DNA from: an uncultured bacterium
GTDB taxonomy: Bacteria; Pseudomonadota; Gammaproteobacteria; Burkholderiales; Burkholderiaceae_E
Length of the DNA stretch: 64,000 bases
Assembly (NCBI GenBank): GCA_903907905.1
Contig: CAIVPX010000127.1
Coordinates: forward strand, 1-64,000
Direction: 5' to 3'
The notes under the pieces were generated by a model. The model was given only the letters and a program-made list of their open reading frames with translations, was not told the DNA's origin and made no database searches. This document shows positions 33,485 to 43,400 of this stretch, piece after piece. The position numbers were made by a program, and so were the translations under genes. How positions within the stretch are numbered: position 1 is the stretch's first letter; the number at the start of each line of letters is the position of its first letter.

Positions 33485-34996
33485 CTATCGCGAAAAGGAG
33501 GAACGCCCGGGTGAGCGGGTGTGGCCAAACCCCTGCCCGCGCGGCGCGGACGGCGCAACCGCTGCCGGTCTGGGTGCCGACTGAGGCGGTGAGGCAGGCT
33601 GGGCACGCGCCGCCGGCGGTGACGGGTTGCGGCCCGGGCCGGGGGAGGCGCCTGCACGACCCGAATTCGACGAACCCGAGCGACCACCACCCGGCTGCCC
33701 GCGCGCGGGCCCCGAACGCCCCGGTCTGGGGCCGCCACCCTCGCGGCGTCCACCCCCCATGGGGATCGGCTCGGGCCTAACGCTGAGGTCGGGCTCGAAC
33801 CCGGGGATGGACTCACGCGGCAATTGCCGCCCGATCAGTTTTTCGATGCCGCGCAGGAAGGCATGCTCATCGACGCACACCAGCGAGACGGCCTGGCCCG
33901 ATGCACCGGCACGACCCGTTCGACCAATCCGGTGAACATAATCTTCGGCCACATTGGGTAGCTCGAAGTTGACCACGTGCGGCAGTTCATCGATGTCGAT
34001 CCCGCGTGCCGCGATATCGGTTGCCACCAGCACCTGCAGGCTGCCATCCTTGAACTCGGCCAGCGCCCGCGTCCGCGCGTTCTGGCTCTTGTTGCCATGG
34101 ATGGCCATGGCGGTAATTCCAGCCTTCTCCAGATATTCGGCCAGGCGGTTCGCGCCGTGTTTGGTCCGGGTGAACACCAGTACCTGAAACCAGGCCCGCT
34201 CACTGATCAGCTTGGCCAGAAGCTCGCGCTTGGCATCGCGGTCGACCAGGATCACCGTTTGATCGACCGCCTCGGCGGGCGCGTTGCGCCGGGCGACCTC
34301 GATACTCGCCGGGCGATCAAGTAGACCGTTGGCGAGGGTTCGGATTTCATCGGAGAAGGTGGCGGAAAAGAGCAGGTTTTGCCGCTTTTTCGGTAACAGC
34401 GCCAACACTCGACGAATATCGTGGATGAAGCCCATGTCGAGCATGCGATCCGCTTCATCGAGCACCAGGATTTCGACCTGCGACAGATCGACCGTGCGCT
34501 GCGACACGTGATCGAGCAGGCGGCCGGGTGTGGCCACCAGAATGTCGACGCGGTTTCGAAGCTGATTGATCTGGGGGTTGATGTTGACCCCGCCGAACAT
34601 CACCATCGAATTGAGGCGCAGGTGCTTGCCGTATTGGCGCACGCTTTCCTCAACCTGCGCGGCGAGCTCGCGCGTGGGGGTCAGGATGAGCGCGCGAATG
34701 GGCGCGCGCGACGCGCCCGGACGAACGGCCGACCGGCCGGCATCGGCCCCTCGCGGGGCTGCCTGCCCCTGAACAACAGCGCCGGCCGAGGCTGCGGCGG
34801 TATCAATGAGACGCTGCAAAATGGGCAGCACGAAGCCAGCCGTTTTCCCGGTGCCGGTCTGGGCGGCCGCCAGCAGATCGCCGCCACTGAGCACAGCGGG
34901 AATCGCCTGCAACTGGATAGGGGTGGGTTGGGTATAGCCGAGCTCGGACACGGCTCGTGCGATGGGCTCGGAGAGACCCAGGGAAGAAAATGACAT
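33485..34996 (-). CDS. rhlE: DEAD-box RNA helicase (RhlE type)
   Basis: [59 protein letters not shown]; low-complexity G/P/R/S C-terminal tail. Confidence 0.93.
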   Translation of the reverse strand: MSFSSLGLSEPIARAVSELGYTQPTPIQLQAIPAVLSGGDLLAAAQTGTGKTAGFVLPILQRLIDTAAASAGAVVQGQAAPRGADAGRSAVRPGASRAPIRALILTPTRELAAQVEESVRQYGKHLRLNSMVMFGGVNINPQINQLRNRVDILVATPGRLLDHVSQRTVDLSQVEILVLDEADRMLDMGFIHDIRRVLALLPKKRQNLLFSATFSDEIRTLANGLLDRPASIEVARRNAPAEAVDQTVILVDRDAKRELLAKLISERAWFQVLVFTRTKHGANRLAEYLEKAGITAMAIHGNKSQNARTRALAEFKDGSLQVLVATDIAARGIDIDELPHVVNFELPNVAEDYVHRIGRTGRAGASGQAVSLVCVDEHAFLRGIEKLIGRQLPRESIPGFEPDLSVRPEPIPMGGGRREGGGPRPGRSGPARGQPGGGRSGSSNSGRAGASPGPGRNPSPPAARAQPASPPQSAPRPAAVAPSAPRGQGFGHTRSPGRSSFSR

Positions 34997-35221
34997 GAGG
35001 GACCCGGAAGATGGGCTGCGTCGACCTGCCGCATGGCTTTGAACCACGGCACCAGTCGGGAAGACGGAGAGGATTGATTGAGAGTCGAGACCGACAGCGG
35101 CGAGGAGACTGGTTTCAATGCCGCGTCGCAGCATTATAGGGGGGGCACGGCGGGTCGCCGTGCGTGACCCGATGAACGCTCGGGTTCAGTTGCAAACGCG
35201 CCACAGATCGGCGCATCAACC

Positions 35222-35719
35222 CTAGAACGGCGGCTTGATGACCTTGGCGCAGGTGCCGCGAATGAGGCTGATGTTGCGTCCGTCCTGAATGCTGATGGTC
35301 TGAGTGAAGGCGCCGCTGCTGCGGTCGATGACGAACTCTTCGCGGTTGATGGTGACGCCGAAGCGCTGAAACATGGCGGGGCGACTCACGATCAGCTTGC
35401 TGCCCGACACCGTGAGCGCGCCCGCCCGCCCCTCGGAGATGGAAAGCCTTCCCTGGTACCAGCCGGACGCTTTATCGAAGTCGATTTGAACCAAGGACAT
35501 GCGCGAGGGCTCGTTGGCGTTGATGCCGAGCGCGAGTTGGCCGTCGAGGTCGAGTTGCAGTTCACAGATCAGATCCATGACCCCGGTACGACGTGCCAGG
35601 CCGGTATCCTGCGGGATGTCGGGCAATGCGCTGCTGTCGTCCAGGATCAGGTAACCCAAACCGATGACTCCAGCCATCATGAGCGCACCGGCCACGATTC
35701 CGACGATCAATTGTTTCAT
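35222..35719 (-). CDS. Hypothetical membrane-anchored protein
   Basis: MKQLIVGIVAGALMMAGVIGLGYLIL N-terminal TM followed by a soluble domain; no family recognised. Confidence 0.7.
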   Translation of the reverse strand: MKQLIVGIVAGALMMAGVIGLGYLILDDSSALPDIPQDTGLARRTGVMDLICELQLDLDGQLALGINANEPSRMSLVQIDFDKASGWYQGRLSISEGRAGALTVSGSKLIVSRPAMFQRFGVTINREEFVIDRSSGAFTQTISIQDGRNISLIRGTCAKVIKPPF

Positions 35720-35853
35720 GATTGGATTCAAGCTGAGTCAAACGGTGTCGATCATACTAGCAGCCCCGCGGGCTCGCCGCTTGCGACGAATACCACGCCC
35801 GACCGAGCATTTCTCCCAACACCCGTGTCTTTGCCCGAACCGGTGACCCAAGC

Positions 35854-36675
35854 ATGAAAGCGATATTGCGTCTGGCTCTCATCGTCTCGACCGCGATCCT
35901 GATCGCGGTGCTCGCCACGCTCACCTTCGTCAAGTGGCGTCAGGCCTCGGAACTGGGCCATGGGCTCGACAAAGCGGTCACGCAGATCAAGGGTCTACGT
36001 GGCGAGATCCGATCGCTCAAGGAGGAGATCGATACTCTGGAAGAGAAGCTGCGCGAAGCCGCGGCCAGTCTCGCCGCGCAATCCGCCCGCACCGACGCCC
36101 CCCCCTCCAAGAAGGCGTGTTCAGCGGGTGCTGCGCCAAGGTCGATCGACTCGGCTGATGCGAGCCGCTATCCGCTTGAACTGCGCTACAAGCCAGGCGT
36201 ACTGAAGCTGATCAACGACGGCCAGTCACTGACACTGGCCGCTGCCGCAGGCAGTTCGCTCAAGCTTGGGCCCGAGATCTTCGAGCTGATCAGCGTTCAT
36301 TTCCTGCGACCCGAAGGCGGGCAGGTTGACGGCAAGCCAGTCGCCCTGGTCGCCCATCTGACGCACCGCACCGCTGGCGGCCAAACCGTCGTGGTGTCCG
36401 TCCCGATCCGGGAATCGGCCTTTCAGCACCGGACGATCTGGCAGATCTGGAATCACATTCCAGCCAAGGGCGCGCCCGAGGCCACCATCTCCAATGTGTC
36501 GATCGATCCCATGAATTTGCTACCCGACAACTTGAGCTACCAGGTCTACGAGGGCGCGCTGACCATTCCGCCCTGCGCGGAAAAAGCCCGCTTCTACCAG
36601 CTCAGAAACCCGATCGGCATCAGCAAGGATCAGCTGGAGAAGTTCCTGGCGCGGGTGAAAGCGCCGGCAGTCTGA
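35854..36675 (+). CDS. Membrane-anchored coiled-coil protein with degenerate alpha-carbonic-anhydrase-like domain
   Basis: N-terminal TM; coiled coil (IKGLRGEIRSLKEEIDTLEEKLREA); CA-like LELRYKPGVLKLINDGQSLTL, FELISVHFLRPEGGQVDGKPVALVAHLTH, LLPDNLSYQVYEGALTIPPCAE. Confidence 0.8.
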   Translation: MKAILRLALIVSTAILIAVLATLTFVKWRQASELGHGLDKAVTQIKGLRGEIRSLKEEIDTLEEKLREAAASLAAQSARTDAPPSKKACSAGAAPRSIDSADASRYPLELRYKPGVLKLINDGQSLTLAAAAGSSLKLGPEIFELISVHFLRPEGGQVDGKPVALVAHLTHRTAGGQTVVVSVPIRESAFQHRTIWQIWNHIPAKGAPEATISNVSIDPMNLLPDNLSYQVYEGALTIPPCAEKARFYQLRNPIGISKDQLEKFLARVKAPAV

Positions 36676-36732
36676 GCGGCCTCAGCCCCGGCCCTCGCCA
36701 CGGAGCGGCTTGGCTGCGGGCAAGCCCTGCAG

Positions 36733-37215
36733 TCACCCACCAGGCTTGCCGCTCTGGATCTGCCCCGGGCAGTGCAACTGGTAGGCCAGCGTGAAGAGTC
36801 CACCGACCGGAATCCGCCGCCAGTAGCCCATCTCGCTGACATCGAATAGTTTTTTCCCGCTCAGCATCGCGCCCGCGTAACTGGTCATGCGACCGATGCG
36901 GTGCATCTTGTTCTCGCAGTCGTACTCGTTGAGGTACCGACGCGACAGCACGCCCTCGGGATCGGCAGACTTCAAGTCCTGCATTTCGATGACCCGCCTG
37001 ATCGCGCCCTCCCGTTGCAGGGTGGACCGGTCCATGTAAAGGGTGAGCGCAGGTGTCTCGCCCACCTTGTCCCAAGCGGGCTCGGCGGCTCGCGTCTGAA
37101 CCGCGGCGAACGAGCCCAGCAGTACAACGCAGGCCCCGATGATCCACCGCCTAGAAATAAGCCCCCGCCACAGGGCAAGGGGAAATGATCGAATCAGGGA
37201 GGGATCTGTACGCAT
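36733..37215 (-). CDS. Surface-adhesin protein E-like domain protein, exported
   Basis: Signal-like segment ending ...FAAVQTRAAEPAWDKVGETPALTLYMDRSTLQREGAIRRVIEMQDLK...YDCENKMHRI; resembles the adhesin E-like domain pattern. Confidence 0.65.
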   Translation of the reverse strand: MRTDPSLIRSFPLALWRGLISRRWIIGACVVLLGSFAAVQTRAAEPAWDKVGETPALTLYMDRSTLQREGAIRRVIEMQDLKSADPEGVLSRRYLNEYDCENKMHRIGRMTSYAGAMLSGKKLFDVSEMGYWRRIPVGGLFTLAYQLHCPGQIQSGKPGG

Positions 37216-37240
37216 CGGATCGTCGCCTTGCCGTCGCGGC

Positions 37241-38188
37241 TTAAAAGTAGGTACCCGCGAGCGTACGGACTGAACCGCCCGCACCGAGCTTGAAGCGCGA
37301 GATACCGGGCAGTGAGTGGGTGTTGACGCCGCCCAGATCGAGCATCTGGATCCCGCGCTCACGCAAGTAGCCCAGGCCACGCCACAGCAGCAGATTGTGC
37401 GCGTTGAGCCTTCGCCCCGACTCATCCGCCCATCCGATGTGGTAGGTCGCACCTTTGCCGTGAATCAGAAAGAGCATTGCCGCAATGGTACTGCCCTGGT
37501 AGTCGACGCGGCTGAGCGCGAACGCCTCCGCCGGCGAACTCGCTGCATCGATCCAGGCCTGGACAAATGCGGTTGGCAGGCCATGAAAATTCTTGGTTGA
37601 GCGCTGCTGCCCCTCACGCTCGAGCAGCCAGCGGCACTTGCTCACACTCGCGTTGACGAACACCTGCAGGCCCTGCTCAGACTCGGCCTTGACCAGGCGA
37701 TTGCGCCATTTGCCCTCGAAGTGAGCGCGCAAGGTACCGAGCGGCTGCCGCAGATCGACCAACACGGTCGAATAACCTGTCATGACACGCTTGAGGCCTG
37801 CCGTTTCGCCCGGAGCCAGCTCCTGCGCCAATTGATCGGGCGAAAACAGCGTCACCCGCAGGGCTGCCGTGGGAATCGTCTGCTGGATCCGGCGGTAAAG
37901 CGCCGAGCGGTCGGACGCTGGCAGCGCAGGGTCCCACAGGGGACCCCGTGCGCAGGACGACAGTGACAGATACCCGGCAAGGCGGCGGCACGTGAACTGT
38001 GCGATCGCCACGGGCTTGTCGCCCTCCAACGCCACCGCACGATGAATCCGCACCCCCAGCGACTGCAGTGCCTGCCCATAGCGCCACGACTGCTGCATCG
38101 CCCCGACACGTTCCCGGTAAAAACGCTCCCAGAGTTCGGCCGGCGCCTCATCCCAGATCAGGTTCATATCGATATAATACGGAGACAT
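37241..38188 (-). CDS. FemAB/GNAT-like (lipid II glycyltransferase-related) acyltransferase
   Basis: MQQSWRYGQALQSLGVRIHRAVAL..., GSTIAAMLFLIHGKGATYHIGWADESGRRLNAHNLLLWRGLGYLRERGIQMLDLGGVN. Start uncertain (38188 or 38167). Confidence 0.78.
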   Translation of the reverse strand: MSPYYIDMNLIWDEAPAELWERFYRERVGAMQQSWRYGQALQSLGVRIHRAVALEGDKPVAIAQFTCRRLAGYLSLSSCARGPLWDPALPASDRSALYRRIQQTIPTAALRVTLFSPDQLAQELAPGETAGLKRVMTGYSTVLVDLRQPLGTLRAHFEGKWRNRLVKAESEQGLQVFVNASVSKCRWLLEREGQQRSTKNFHGLPTAFVQAWIDAASSPAEAFALSRVDYQGSTIAAMLFLIHGKGATYHIGWADESGRRLNAHNLLLWRGLGYLRERGIQMLDLGGVNTHSLPGISRFKLGAGGSVRTLAGTYF

Positions 38189-38358
38189 CCCCAATCGGAG
38201 TCACTGCCGCGTTCCCGCGCGGTCAAGAATGCGACTTCCATGCCGATTACCCCTTACCCCCGCTGAGTTTGGCCAGCACCGAAAAAACCGGGCGGCATGT
38301 GGTGTTGGGGCACGACATTTCAAGGCCCCGGCTGACCGTCGTCGGTGCCGCTCTGTGC

Positions 38359-38466
38359 ATGGTCTACCTTGGCGCCCCGATCGTCATTCTGGGCAACCTG
38401 ATCGATCTGATTTTCCAGCTGGCCTTTGGCTGGTGTATCGGTGTGTGGTGCGTTTTTAAGTCTTGA
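38359..38466 (+). CDS. Possible small hydrophobic protein upstream of motA (start uncertain)
   Basis: MVYLGAPIVILGNLIDLIFQLAFGWCIGVWCVFKS; strongly hydrophobic reading frame in an otherwise unexplained gap; weak RBS. Confidence 0.35.
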   Translation: MVYLGAPIVILGNLIDLIFQLAFGWCIGVWCVFKS

Positions 38467-38475
38467 GGGCTTGCC

Positions 38476-39339
38476 ATGTTCTTTTTCATCGGTCTCATCG
38501 TGGTGTTCGGAGCAGTGCTGGGCGGCTACGTGCTCGCAGGCGGCAAAATGGCGCCGATCATCAAAGCCGCGCCCTTCGAATTCATCATCATCGCCGGTGC
38601 GGCGATTGGCGCCTCGCTGGTTGGCAACAGCTTTCCGATCTTCAAGGCCGCCATGGGCGGTATCGGCAAATGCATCTCGGGGCCCAAATGGAAGCAGGAA
38701 GACTACCTCAACCTGATCGTGCTGGTGGGCAAGCTGCTCGGCGTGATGAAAAAGGAGGGCGTGGTCGCCCTTGAAGCGCACGTCGAGAACCCCGACTCAA
38801 GCCCCATCTTCGGTGAGTACCCCAAGCTGGCCAAAGATCATTCCATCGTGCAACTCATCTGCGACCCGCTTCGGCTGGCCGTGATCTCGCAGGGCAACCT
38901 CGACGCCGATGCGGTCGAGGACATCATGAAAACCGCCATCAAACTCCACCACCACGAAGTCATGCGCGCGCCGGCCGCACTTAACACCATGGCGGGCTCC
39001 ATGCCTGCGCTGGGGATCGTGGCCTGCGTGCTCGGGGTGGTCAAGACCATGGGCGCCATCGACCAGCCACCCGCCGTGCTGGGTGCGCTGATCGGCGCCG
39101 CGCTGGTGGGCACCATGCTGGGGGTGTTCCTGTCTTACGGCATGTTCGAGCCATTTGCGGGCCGGCTTGCGCAGGTCCTCGATGAGGAGGGTCAGGTCTA
39201 TCAGGTCATTCAGCAGATGATTGTGGCCAACCTCAAGGGCCATCCCCAGCCCGTCGTGATCGAAGCCGCCCGAGCCTGTATCAGCCATCACAATCAACCG
39301 AGTTTCTCCGAAGTCTTCGACAGTCTGCGAGGGGCCTGA
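38476..39339 (+). CDS. motA: Flagellar motor stator protein MotA
   Basis: FFIGLIVVFGAVLGGYVLAGGKM, HHHEVMRAPAALNTMAGSMPALGIVACVLGVVKTMG. Confidence 0.97.
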   Translation: MFFFIGLIVVFGAVLGGYVLAGGKMAPIIKAAPFEFIIIAGAAIGASLVGNSFPIFKAAMGGIGKCISGPKWKQEDYLNLIVLVGKLLGVMKKEGVVALEAHVENPDSSPIFGEYPKLAKDHSIVQLICDPLRLAVISQGNLDADAVEDIMKTAIKLHHHEVMRAPAALNTMAGSMPALGIVACVLGVVKTMGAIDQPPAVLGALIGAALVGTMLGVFLSYGMFEPFAGRLAQVLDEEGQVYQVIQQMIVANLKGHPQPVVIEAARACISHHNQPSFSEVFDSLRGA

Positions 39340-39376
39340 TGCGTACCTGCCCTGATTGCCGTCGCCGGGGTCGCTG

Positions 39377-40363
39377 ATGGCCGAAGCGAACAAGCCCGAT
39401 CCGGCCGCGGCAGCCGCCGAGGCACCGCCAGCCGCAGCGCCCGCCGAGGCACCGCCGGCCGCCGAACGGCCAATCATCCGCAAGATCATCGTCGAGGACG
39501 GTCACGGCGGCGCGCACGGCGGCGCCTGGAAGATCGCTCTCGCAGACATGATGACTGCGATGATGGCCTTCTTCTTGCTCATGTGGCTGCTTGGGGCGGC
39601 GAACGCCGATCAGCGCAAGAGCATCGCCGACTACTTCCGGCCCGCCTCACACAGTCAGATCAAATTCGGCGAACTGGCCGGATCAGACGGCCTGTTGGGG
39701 GGTAAGTCCATCATCGACCCCGATGGCTTTCCCTTCACCGCCAAGCAAACGGCCATGCTTGAACGCCTGACCCCTCGTGCGCAAGGCGGCCCCAGTACCG
39801 ATCAAGGCAGTTCGCAGCAGGAGCAAAACGCTGAGGGTCCGCAGCAGGATGCGCCCAGCAATGACCCTTCGCGGGGCCCGAAAAAAGTCGAGGATCAGGC
39901 CAATTTCGAGAAGTTGCAGGAAGAGTTGAAGCAAAAGCTCTCGGAGAATCCCCAACTCAAGGCACTACAGGATCAGGTCAACATCGCCCGCGAGAAGGAC
40001 GGTCTGCGCATCGAAATCATCGACAAGGCCGATTTTTCGATGTTCCGCCTGGGAACGGCTGACATCGATCCGCGCGCCGCGGCGCTGCTGGCCGAGGTCG
40101 CCAAATCGGTTCAAGGGCTACCCAACAAACTCGCGATCCGGGGTCACACCGACAGCCTGGGCTATGCCCCCGGCAGCGCGCGCAACAACTGGACACTGTC
40201 CACCGAGCGGGCCGATGCGACCAGACGCCTGATGGAGTCTTCCGGCATCTCCACATCGCGGTTCGAACGGCTGGAGGGCGTGGCCGACACGGCACCCTTC
40301 ATCCCCAGCAACCCCGCTGACCCGCGAAACCGTCGCGTCAGTATCACGGTGCTTAATCAATAG
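39377..40363 (+). CDS. motB: Flagellar motor stator protein MotB
   Basis: WKIALADMMTAMMAFFLLMWLLGA (TM with stator Asp), OmpA-like domain LAIRGHTDSLGYAPGSARNNWTLSTERADATRRLM. Confidence 0.96.
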   Translation: MAEANKPDPAAAAAEAPPAAAPAEAPPAAERPIIRKIIVEDGHGGAHGGAWKIALADMMTAMMAFFLLMWLLGAANADQRKSIADYFRPASHSQIKFGELAGSDGLLGGKSIIDPDGFPFTAKQTAMLERLTPRAQGGPSTDQGSSQQEQNAEGPQQDAPSNDPSRGPKKVEDQANFEKLQEELKQKLSENPQLKALQDQVNIAREKDGLRIEIIDKADFSMFRLGTADIDPRAAALLAEVAKSVQGLPNKLAIRGHTDSLGYAPGSARNNWTLSTERADATRRLMESSGISTSRFERLEGVADTAPFIPSNPADPRNRRVSITVLNQ

Positions 40364-40445
40364 ACCCTCAGGCGGAGCCCCAGCATCACGGGCTCTGCGA
40401 CATGGCAAGATCTCGCTCTTTGCATTGTCCCATCGCTGACCGATC

Positions 40446-43400
40446 ATGAGCGACAGCAGCCTTTCCGCGAGTGGCGCCGAGCCGCTGCCCGCGGCCCCCA
40501 CCAATAGCCGGCCCACGGGCGCGGTGCTGATTCAGGGAGCGGCGCAGGTCGGGCATTGGCTGAGCGCCAGCCACACGCTGAGCGACCCCAACTTCATTCC
40601 CGCCACCGGGAGCGGCGCGATCAGCTATCAATGGCGTGCCAATGGTGCGGCGATTGCCGGGGCCACGGGCGCGAGCTATCGCCTGACTGAAGCCGATCTG
40701 GGCAAACGCATCACCGTCACCGCGTCCTACACCGATGCGGGTGGCACGGCCGAGCGCGTGAACAGCGCCACGACAGCGGCGGTGGCAGCAGCCATCGACT
40801 ACGCGAGCTTTGTCGCCCTGCCCCGACTGCGCATCAAGACGAGTCTGGGCGATCTGGTGATCGAACTCGAGAGTGACCGCGCCCCCATCACGGTGGCCAA
40901 CTTCCAGCGCTATGTCGACAGCAATTTTTATTACGGCACCGAGTTCCATCGCATCCTCTCCACCTTCATGGCGCAGGGCGGGGGTTACGACTACACCGGT
41001 GGCGCCTACGTCTACAAGACCCCCACCTACTCGGCCATCACCCTCGAAAAAACCAGCAGCACGGGCTTGAGCAATCTGGCGGGCACGCTCGCCATGGCGC
41101 GAACCAGCGCAGCCAACAGCGCCACCAGCCAGTTCTTCGTCAATTTCGTCGACAACACCTTCCTTGATTCGGCACGCGCCTCGGACGGCAATGGCTACGC
41201 GGTCTTCGGCCGGGTGGTGGACGGCGGCAGCACGCTGGCCCAACTCAAACAGGTGGCGGTGGTCAACAACGGCTCGGGTGAAATCTCTCAACCCACGAGC
41301 GCCATCAGCCTGCTCGACATCGTGGCCGAGCCGGCGGCGGCCACCGCGCTGCCCACCGGCAAGGTTCGCATCAGCGGCACGCCGGTGCAGGGTCAGACGC
41401 TGCTGGCGCTTAGCACCCTCGCCGACGCCGATGGTATCCCGGGTGCCGGGCTAACCGGCGCGCTCAGCTATTACTGGAAGGCCGACGGCGTCATCATCCC
41501 GGGTGCCCTCGCGCAATCGCTCACGCTCACCTCGTCAATGGCGGGCAAGACCCTCACGGCTGAGGTTTCCTACACCGATCTCAAGGGCGCGAGCGGCCAT
41601 GTGGGCAGCGCCTCGGTGGTCGTGGGCAACCTCAACGATCTGCCCAGCGGGCGGGTGAGCCTCAGCGGCACCGTGGCTGCCGGCAGCACCCTGACCGCCA
41701 GTCAGAATCTCGCCGACCTGGATGGCATGCCGGCAGCAAGCGCCATCGGCTGGCAGTGGAAGGCCAATGGCAGTCCGATCGCAGGCGCCAACGCCAGCAG
41801 CTACACGCTGAGCGCGGCCGACCTTGGCAAATCCATCACGGCGACGGCCTCCTACACCGATCTGCGCGGCACGGCCGAGAGCGTCACCAGTGCGGCAGCG
41901 GGTACGGTCGACAGCCTGATGGTCTACCCGGCGCTGCCCCGCGTGTGGCTTCGAACCAATTACGGCGACATCCTGCTTGAACTGGAGGCGCAGAAGGCCC
42001 CCATCACGGTGGCCAATTTCGTGCGCTATGTGACCGATGGGTTCTACACCAACACCGTCTTTCACCGGATCATTTCGGGGTTCATGGCCCAAGGTGGCGG
42101 CTACACGATCACCTCCAACCAGTACACGTCCAAGGCCGCCACCTACCCAGCCATCGACCTGGAGAAGACCAGCATCACGGGATTGAGCAACGTCGCGGGC
42201 ACGATTGCCATGGCGCGCAGCAGCCTGCCCAAAAGCGCCACCAGCGAGTTCTTCCTCAACTTCAACGACAACCTGTTTCTCGATGCCGCCCAACAGCCCG
42301 ACGGCAATGGCTACGCGGTCTTCGGTCGAACCGTCGACGGCATGGCAACACTGGGACTGTTGAGCCAAATTCCGGTTGCCAACAACGGCGCGGGCGAAGT
42401 CAGCCTGCCCACCGTGGCAACCGTCCTGTACGGTGCCTACTACGACGCAGCGGCCCCGGCCGGCCAGGTGCTCATCACGGGGTCTGCCGCGCAGGGCCAA
42501 ACCCTCGTGGCGAGCAACAACCTGGTCGACCCCGATGGCAGCCTGAGCGTGCTTTTTTACCAATGGAAAGCCAACGGCGTGGCGATCGCGGGGGCCACGG
42601 GTTCGTCATTCACGCTGGGCCAGGCCCAGGCCGGCAAGGCCATCACGGTGGCAGCCGTCTACCAGGACGGCAAGTCCGCGTTCGGCTACGTCACCAGCGG
42701 CGCCACGGCGACGGTCGCCAATCTCAACGATCAGCCGACCGGGGAGATCACCATCAGCGGTCAGGCCGAACAGGGGCGCACCCTCACCGCCTCCCACACC
42801 CTGGCCGATCTCGATGGCATCCCCAGTTCAGGCGCCAATGCCATCCGCTACCAGTGGTCCGCCGACGGCGTCGCGATCGACGCAGCGACGGGCAGCAGCC
42901 TCAAGCTCTCGGCAGCCCTCGCGGGCAAGAGCCTCAGCGTGAGCGCGAGCTACACCGACAACGCGGGCAACGCGCAATCGGTGAGCAGCACCGCCACGCC
43001 GCCTGTGCTGTCGGCTGCGGTAACAGGCGATGTCTACCATTGGAAAAGCCACGCGCTGATGAGCGGGGTGACGGTTGCACTGCAGGCGCCTGGCTCGGCA
43101 GCCGATACTCCGCCGCTAGCCGTGGCCCGTAGCGGCATCGATGGCGCCTGGGCAGCCGAGGGGCTCGACTTCGATGCGCTCTACCAGCTGTCGGCCTCAC
43201 GCACCGCCAACGCCAGCGAGTGTGCGCAGGCCATCACCAGCGCCGACGCACTCGCAGCCCTCAAGCTTGTCATGGGCCGATCGGTCAATGCGGATACCGA
43301 TGGACCCGGCGCGCTCGCACCGCTGCCCGCCTCGCCTTATCAACTGCTCGCAGCCGACGTCAACCTTGATGGCCAGGTCACCACCCAGGACGCCCAGGAC

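Noticed and set aside
33485-33800. Gly/Pro/Arg-rich RhlE tail as a novel domain
   Set aside because: Low-complexity basic tails are common in DEAD-box helicases.
38173-38178. Perfect TATAAT on the + strand as a motA promoter
   Set aside because: No acceptable -35 hexamer at 15-19 bp spacing, and about 300 bp from motA.
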